Source: Paraglomus occultum
Lineage: Eukaryota; Glomeromycota; Glomeromycetes; Paraglomerales; Paraglomeraceae
Direction of reading: 5' to 3'
Length of the DNA stretch: 28,258 bases
NCBI GenBank assembly: GCA_910592205.1
Contig: CAJVPJ010000332.1
Span: 1-28,258, forward strand
Shown here: one piece after another, positions 21,179 to 28,258 of the stretch
Position numbering within the stretch: position 1 is the stretch's first letter
Layout: every line of letters starts with the position of its first letter
Translations under genes and position numbers: made by a program
Notes under the pieces: generated by a model
Seen by the model: only the letters and a program-made list of their open reading frames with translations
The model's database searches: none
What the model was told of the DNA's origin: nothing

Positions 21179-24100
21179 ATGTCGTATGTTAAGAATGCGC
21201 TGAAGAATGCAAGGGATGCCATTGGTGCCAAAAACTACGAAGAAGCCATCAAACAATGTGAAAATGTACTGCAATACCAGGCAGATAACTACAACGCGTA
21301 AGCATTGTCGACTACTACAGCAATAATGAATTATTGCCTATTAACCAACACTATTATGGAGCACAGACTCGTGTTTCTCGGAGTGGCTCAATTAAATCTT
21401 AATCAACCGGATGCTTGTGAAAAATCTTACCGGAGAGCAATCGAAATTAATGATTCTCAAGTACTCGCATGGCAGGTAAGGGGTTTCCCCTGCATACATA
21501 TGTAACCCGTCAAATAGTTCTAACAAATGAATCACTCTTTTGATTAGGGTCTCGTCAAATTCTACGAAAAGCAAGAGAATTGGGATGCTCTCAATGTCAC
21601 TTTAAAGGAATTGCTAGTGAGACAGAGTGAACGGTATGATGCTCATCCGTCTTTTTCTCTTAGCATATCTTAGGGTTACTAATAGCTATTTGATCTCAGT
21701 AAAGATGCCAAGCAGTCCTATGAGACGTTAAGCAAATTGATCGAATTAAATCAGGATAAAATCAAGGATAGATTAGGGGTAAGTCTCCTAAGATACCAAG
21801 CGCATACGTGAGCAAGTATCCGGTTTATACGTGGTTTATTCATCAGCTTGTCGCAGCGCTCAAATATCTGCTGCCAGAGAGTCCGTATTATGATATAATC
21901 AAAGACGTCGAGGGCTTTCCTAAAATATCAGATACGCTACAACGAATCGCTGATACCTTAGAGGCGGAAGAATCCGATTATATACGGCGCGAGATTGACT
22001 CAAGACGAAAACGATTGGGTGCTCCACCACATTCTACTATTCAGGCACAGGTCCATACGGAGGTCTATACAAATTCGGAGGTAAGCGAGTCATCAGCAAC
22101 CAGCTCGCATAGTTTGCGGTCGATAAGGTTTCTCAGTAATCTTCCTTTCAGCTCGAACAAATATACGAACGGCTTATTCGTCTAAGTGAAAAGTCTGAAG
22201 TATCAATCAATCTCAACAAAGTTGTAGAAAAATACTTGGAGCATCTTCAGAAAAAAATAAAAGCACTTCCTTTGGTTAAAAAAGTTGCTGTGAGTAGACC
22301 TGAGTGGAAGGTGATGCAAATGATGTTTGCAATAGATAATATATCCCCCGCATTATTGTAGTTGCGAGACAAACTTCTGGAGGAAGTACAAAAGTCCGTG
22401 GAAAGAGATGTCAGTTCTCCATTACCATACGAAATACTTATAGAAAATACGGATGCTCAGTATTTAAGTGAGTGCAGTTGTCATTCGTTTGTTTGGAAAA
22501 TGAGTTCGCACAATCCAACATGTTTTATCCAGGTGATTATGATGAGACTTTATTGAAGAAGTATGTCGAAAAGTTTCCGAACACTGGGTACTCTAAGATT
22601 GTCAGAGCATTTTTACGTTACAAAGAAGGAGAAACTGTTGACGAAATTTTGGAAGTTAATGTGAGTAATAATGGATTGAAGATAGCCATGGATCTTTTTG
22701 GCTTGATTAAACGGTTTTCATCAATCTCTAGGAAGACTTTGACCAACAAGACACTGTCTTTGGTCATTTGTTCTTCAGCTGGTTGTATCATGATTCAAAC
22801 GATTATGATTCAGCTCTTGAATATGCGACGGCTGGAAGAGACATAATATCTAAGGATGCGAAGGCAACCGGATTTCTTTTAGAAAGGCAAAGATATTCTC
22901 TGAGTGACTTAATTGTTAGACATGCCCAGTTTTTATCTCTTGCTGAATTTCTTTTGTTATAGAACCCGACGATCCTTCGAATTATGTATAGCCAACTGCT
23001 ATCTTAATATTGACCCGAAATATCATTCTGACGCTTTTGCTTTGTACCAAGACATCCTAGAAACAGACAAAGACAATATCCAAGCTTTACAAGTACATTT
23101 CAAGATTGATTATATATGTTTGATAAGGTTGTTTCTGTTACCTGTTTGACATTCATTAATTTGATTTTAGGGTCTCGGGAAGGCGCTTTCCGCACAGAAG
23201 AAGTTCGAGGACGCTATAGAGACATTTGAACGAATTCTCAAACTAGATCCATCCAATCACGTAGCAAAAAGTGAAATAGGTTGGGTATATTTCGCAAAAG
23301 GGGCTTATGATGAAGCACAACGTCTTATCTCTGAAGCTTTGGAGATCTGTCCCCAATGTGCGCGTTACCATTACAGACTCGGACGGATTTACTGGTCGAT
23401 GGACGGTATGTAGAGTTTCGGATGTCTGTTCATAATGAAAGATTTTCGTAACCAAGCTTGCTTTATAAATAGAATCTTACAGAACGGATAAGGCCTTTGC
23501 CTTCAAGTCGTTCTTTCAGGCAATCAACATTGATCAGAATTGTGCCGACGCATTTACGTACCTCGGACATTATTATCGAACCATTGAAGATGACAGCGCT
23601 CGAGCAAAGAAGTGCTATCAGAAAGCGTTCTCTATTGACCCACATAATGATGAGGCTGGTCTACAATTAGGCGCATATTATGTCAAAGACGGCCAAGCTG
23701 ATTTGGCTGAGATTGTATACCGGAACGCGATTCAAGCTAATTCCAGGGCCGGGTGGGCGTGGAAACGTTTAGGATTTATTGAATTAGTAAGTATAAAAAT
23801 GACGACTGCACACGTTTAATGCCTTCTTTAACGATAATACGCGCCTTTCCAGGCGAAAGGAAATTATCAGGATGCTATAGCGGATTTCCAGAAAGCCCTT
23901 CGAACAGATGTAAAAGATGTTCTCTGTTGGGAGGGTCTTGCTGAGGCTTATCAACGCGAGGGACGATACACGGCCTCAATAAAGGCGTTTGTTAAAGCAA
24001 TGGATCTCGACCCTCAGTCTTTGTTTTCTAATTATCGGATGGCATATGTAAAACAAAAGCTCGGGCTGTTCTCTCAAGCCATCAATCAATATAACATCAC

Positions 24101-26551
24101 GCTTTCCAAAGCCGTCGAATTAGGCGATGCGGACCATTTACCTTCTTTAAAAGGACTCGGTGACAGTTACCTTGCATTAGCAAAAGAGTATTTCGTTACA
24201 GGATTTTATGGTCGCGCTACCGTTGCTACAAACGATGGATTACACGCATTATTACGCGCTATAAAGATAAACCAGCAACTCCAATGTCTTTGGAAGCTTA
24301 TAGCCGATTTGTGTTCCCTCGTTAGATGTTTTCCCAACTACCTACATCTTATAGATATCCGCGTGGTGAAAAATATTGTCGATAATGTCGATCCGGCAAA
24401 AATTGACGAGTCTCTTCATCTTTCTAAGGGATTGGATCACCTTGGCTTGGATATTATTCGCGGACTTGAAAGTAAAAATGTTGCCTCTTCTTTGGATACT
24501 TTGCTATGTTTCTTGACCTGTGCGTGCGTAGCGTACAAGTACGCAATTTTTCTTAACGGCAAAGATAGAGAATTTGTTGGTGGCTATTGGCATGACCTTG
24601 GCATTACGTACTTTAATATGCATAAAACTCTTTCGGAGCAGCCGGAAGGAAATGACGAAGAGCTCTCTACATGTTTGTCCATGTGCATACGATGTATAAA
24701 GATTGCTTTAAAACTTGAACCTTCGAACTTCAACTTTTGGAATGCACTTGGTGTTGTAAGCCTGACGGTCAACGCAAAAACAAGTCAGCATGCGTTTATA
24801 AAGTCAATAGAACACTCGCCAAAGGTATGATAAAATGATCTCGAAGCAGATTTAAGCGATAAACACGTAACGCTCATGCTTTCCTGCAAAATTAGAATCC
24901 AGCCCCGTGGACGAATCTTGGATTCCTTTATTTACTACATTCCGACTTGGAACTTGCAAATCAAGCATTTTCAAAGGCACGTTCTTTGGATCCTGATTGG
25001 ATCCAAGCTTGGGTCGGCCAGGCTTTCGTGGCAAATCTGTGGGAAAACGAGGAGGCCGCAGAATTGTTTGAACATGCTTTCGATATTAGCGGAGGCTATG
25101 TGGTAGGCTAATATTCATTAGTATGTCAAAATAAAAAGCCACGTTTTAACGCGTATATCTGTAATTGATTTAGCTGGAAGCAGACTATGGCTTCGCCTTC
25201 AAAACATTCAACGAATGTCTTTCCAATCCTGCGCGCTCCAGCTCGCTACTTGTTTCTCCAGTGTTTGCTCTAGAAAAATTAATTGAGCAAAGGCCAGATG
25301 ACGCAGCAGCTCTAAATCTAATGGGACTTGTTCTTGAACGTCTTAATCAACCTAAACGCGCAGCAGAGGCATTTAGCGCAGCAATATTAGCATTAGAGAA
25401 TTCAAGCGAAGAAGGTGATGATATATCATTTTCAAGAAAGCTCGCTTACGCGCATGGGAACCTCGGACGAGTTCTTTGTGCTAGTGAAAACTTTCATGAT
25501 GCGATAGCTGCTTATACTACTGCTCTTAATCTTACCGATCAAGAAAGTGAATCAACAGAATTCAGAATGTATTCTCGGCTTGGTCTTGGACTTTCCTATT
25601 ATTTTGCTAATCAATTGGAAGACTCTTTGAAAATGTTCGATGCGTTGAGGGATAGTGATGATCAGATTGAAGTAAATGGGGATGTGCGTAAAAATGTTGC
25701 AGTGTTACTTGCTCAAGTGCTGTGGGGGCTTGGGGAGTACGAGCAGGCTAAAAACGAACTTTTTCAATGGCAAGTAACGAATTATGAAATTTTTATTCTA
25801 TTGGCAGTAGGTTTTCAACAAAACCTTGTTATTTTAATGTAGCATTACAAGTGATCTAAATCATTTACCGGCATTATTCGGCTTATGTGCAATTGGTTTA
25901 CTCCAAGAAGATGAAAGTCTATCAATTTCATCCTTGATGGAGTTACGCAAGGTGTCACTTGAATCTGCTGGTAAGAAGCATCAGAAAATCCGCTTTTGTG
26001 ATTGTGTTCTATTAAAAGCCAACATTATCATGTAGGCAAACTGGACAAGGAGTTTTTGTTTAGTTGTTACTCATTGCTTAAGGTAAGCGATGGAAACTGA
26101 GTTTGTGTTACTGGCTATGCTCTGATTACACGAACGAGTCAACATTCTTTTACAATAATATCTCCAGGATTCTCCACAAGAAGCAACAAGATGGCTATCA
26201 AAAGCCATACATCGTCAACCAGCTAATGCGATGGCATGGGCCCGTTTAGCAACCCACCTTATTAGTATATCATGCTCTAATCCAACTGTTTCCATTGCCG
26301 AATCTGCTTTATCGTTACTAAGAAGTACTCGATCATCTCTTTCTAATACGTTTGATAGCGCCCAGGCGCATCAGAATCTTGCCGCAGCGCTTCTGTTACA
26401 GATTGGAGAGGATGACATTGATCAGGAAACTGTAAGAAAGGCAAAAAAAAGTGCCATCCGACAAGCACAGCGTGCTATTTTTATTGCTCCTTCGAACTTA
26501 ACAGGATGGTCTATACTTGGAGCGGTTTGGCAAATTTGTTCAAATGAATAG
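21179..26551 (+). CDS. SKI3: Superkiller protein 3 (TTC37), TPR scaffold of the Ski complex
   Basis: Family role: cytoplasmic scaffold that holds the SKI2 helicase and SKI8 and feeds mRNA into the exosome for 3'-5' decay. Exons: 21179-21297, 21367-21475, 21548-21633, 21700-21778, 21847-22080, 22152-22289, 22362-22467, 22533-22660, 22732-22886, 22963-23092, 23171-23405, 23473-23786, 23853-24824, 24896-25102, 25174-25769, 25843-25970, 26036-26082, 26168-26551. The frame closes to 1388 aa, a usual length for fungal Ski3. Tetratricopeptide repeats occur throughout, for example ARDAIGAKNYEEAIKQCENV (residues 11-30), ALVFLGVAQLNLNQPDACEK, KKFEDAIETFERILKLDPSN, LGRIYWSMDESYRTDKAFAF, ALRTDVKDVLCWEGLAEAYQ and LGFLYLLHSDLELANQAFSK. 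The final exon (LATHLI..., AQRAIFIAPSNLTGWSILGA) matches the C-terminal Ski3 region. Two introns, 22887-22962 and 25770-25842, begin with GC; no GT donor there keeps the frame. The order of repeats and length argue against other TPR proteins such as the APC or OGT families. Confidence 0.92.
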
Positions 26552-28258
26552 AAAACCTTGAATTCTAATTCACGTCATTAAGATCCTTGTTGATTTCCCT
26601 TAGTATATATAATTTGCGCGTAGACCATAGCATAAACCAATAAAAGTTATTCAAAGTTTAGTTAATCTAATATTCCTTTATTCCTTGATTATTTGCAAAT
26701 TAATCTTTCTGAAGGTCCCAAATAGTTTAAGTATCTTGTTCATAATTAAGATACTCATGATACAACTTTGCGCAATTAAATTTGGAAACATTCTCAGACC
26801 ATAGTGAAATGTATCCGAATGTAATCGGATAGACTGGAGATATACAATGGTCTTTCAATTTCCTGGAAAAACGAATATGATTATCAGCCTTCTAAAAACG
26901 TATCGAACTTTAATGGAAAAAGAAGGCGGAACACGCTATAAAAACGATGACCTGATTTTAATTGGACATCATCTTAAAGAAAAATTGTTACCAAGTCATT
27001 GCGAATAGTCCAAAGCCATGCCGCGAAAATGTTACGTTTCGTTCGACGAATTTTTTCCTGAAAGAGGAACGGACCTAAAGATAAGGAAAAATCATCCCTT
27101 ACTTTACTGAGGGACGTTCCAACATGATTCAAGCTACATAACTTTCGATTGGCCGAAATTAATAAGAAAAATTTAGATTACATTTGTTCTTCGATGTTTT
27201 GTTAGGGGATATACAAAAAAGCGACGTAATTCCGTTGATAAAATTTGCAAGGTCGACAGTTTATTGTAATTGACTTGACTAGAGTAAAAGAGGAATCCTC
27301 TCTATTTTTGTTGGGTTTGGGATACGCCGTTAGATCCAGATAAATAAATTAAATTTTATAGATGCGAGTATTCCTTTCCGCTCTCAACATAGTGCGCAAA
27401 GTTTTGTAAGTCCTGACGTTAATCAAGCAAGAGAATCTGAGATTGCTGGTGATGCCTTTCTACGGTACCGCTCACGAATAGTTCATAAAAGTTTAATGTT
27501 CAGCCATTGCTTGACAATTAAACCCATTGGGATAATACATAAATTCTATCCATTTACGTTGGATAAGGGCATCTTTTTTCCGACTTCCATTGCTCGTTTA
27601 AGTCTTTTAGTAACATTTGTCATCCATAACTCATAATAATGCAAACTGACCTAGAACCAAAGAAAATTTTTTTTCACACCAAAAGAAGTGCCGGCTCACA
27701 TATTGCCACTACTATGAATAATAAAACACTAACAAATTTCATACATGCCATAACATCATCGCAGAAAAAATTCACGACGTTTGACCATTGCAATCAATAT
27801 TTCACGTCTGTCTCGTGAGTCTGCAAGGTCAAGACCAGTGCGCACACATTCCTCCTTGGCCATCTATGAATATCAAATTATTGGTATGCCATTTACCAGG
27901 CTCTTCTCCGAAATCGTTGCCTTGCAAAGGTAACACAGGTCGACATGACGCGAATATGCTGATTTCTGGTTTTAGGAATACAAAATTAGTACTGTTCCGG
28001 AAAATTTGGCACTACATAAATTTTGAACGTGTGAGAATTTGTTAAGAAAAACATTCAAAAAACATACATACGAGCATCCGTATACACAGTATAACATCGT
28101 CCTGGTTTTCTGGTGTAAACATAATATGCAGCGCGCTAAATTTCGTTTCCTGAATTTTTGAGAGAAAAAATCGAAATTTCCAAGGTGCAGTAATTTCTGC
28201 TGCACGGACATAAAAATCTCTTTGCCGAATTTTCAATTTCTTTAGCCTTTTGTTTGGG
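26552..28258. other. Right-edge intergenic region, nothing recognised
   Basis: AT-rich sequence follows the SKI3 stop; AATAAAAG at about 26639 is a plausible poly(A) signal for SKI3. Small orphan frames occur: 26847-27008 on the plus strand (53 codons, starting MVFQFPGKTNMIISLLKTYR), about 27640-27819 (starting MQTDLEPKKIFFHTKRSAGS) and 27972-28211 on the minus strand. None resembles a family I know and none joins others by convincing splice sites. Confidence 0.5.

Overview
The window is nuclear DNA of a filamentous fungus, most likely an early-diverging lineage of the Mucoromycota, plausibly an arbuscular mycorrhizal (Glomeromycotina) fungus. It is AT-rich and genes lie on both strands without operons. 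Nearly every gene is split by 55-150 nt introns of GT..AG type, several with a CTAAC/CTAAT-like branch site. The gene set (ALG11, HIS2-type histidinol phosphatase, allantoinase, Argonaute, mitochondrial GatB, SNF5, SKI3) is fungal. The Glomeromycotina placement rests on general impression and on a transposase-like remnant, so it is only moderately supported. I resolved exon structures by hand from reading-frame continuity and family conservation. Unless stated otherwise, each listed exon chain closes in frame from start codon to stop codon.

Layout: 1-648, left edge with a possible last exon of an off-window gene. 649-2882 (+), ALG11, the ER alpha-1,2-mannosyltransferase of N-glycan precursor synthesis. 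2960-4002 (-), histidinol phosphatase, convergent with ALG11 (77 bp apart). 4143-5967 (+), allantoinase, divergent from HIS2 across 140 bp. 6050-8670 (+), an Argonaute gene decayed by many frameshifts and stops but keeping introns and recognisable N, PAZ, MID and PIWI segments. 8700-11253 (-), mitochondrial GatB/PET112 in 14 exons, convergent with the dead Argonaute. 11254-12719, intergenic, with a small candidate pogo-like MITE. 12720-17149 (+), SNF5 of the SWI/SNF remodeller, with long polyglutamine, two Snf5 repeats, a GATA-type finger and a further C-terminal finger. 17150-21178, about 4 kb of gene-poor, repeat-rich DNA with a decayed transposase-like stretch, diverged short repeats and an inverted repeat. 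21179-26551 (+), SKI3/TTC37, the TPR scaffold of the Ski complex, in 18 exons including two GC-AG introns. 26552-28258, intergenic with only orphan short ORFs.

The genes are ordinary housekeeping functions with no shared pathway. I did not find a convincing new multi-gene system. The most interesting items are the intron-containing Argonaute pseudogene, the two GC-AG introns in SKI3, a possible two-ended SNF5 transcript (short form without, long form with, zinc fingers), two stop-free in-frame introns in allantoinase, and the MITE-like element.
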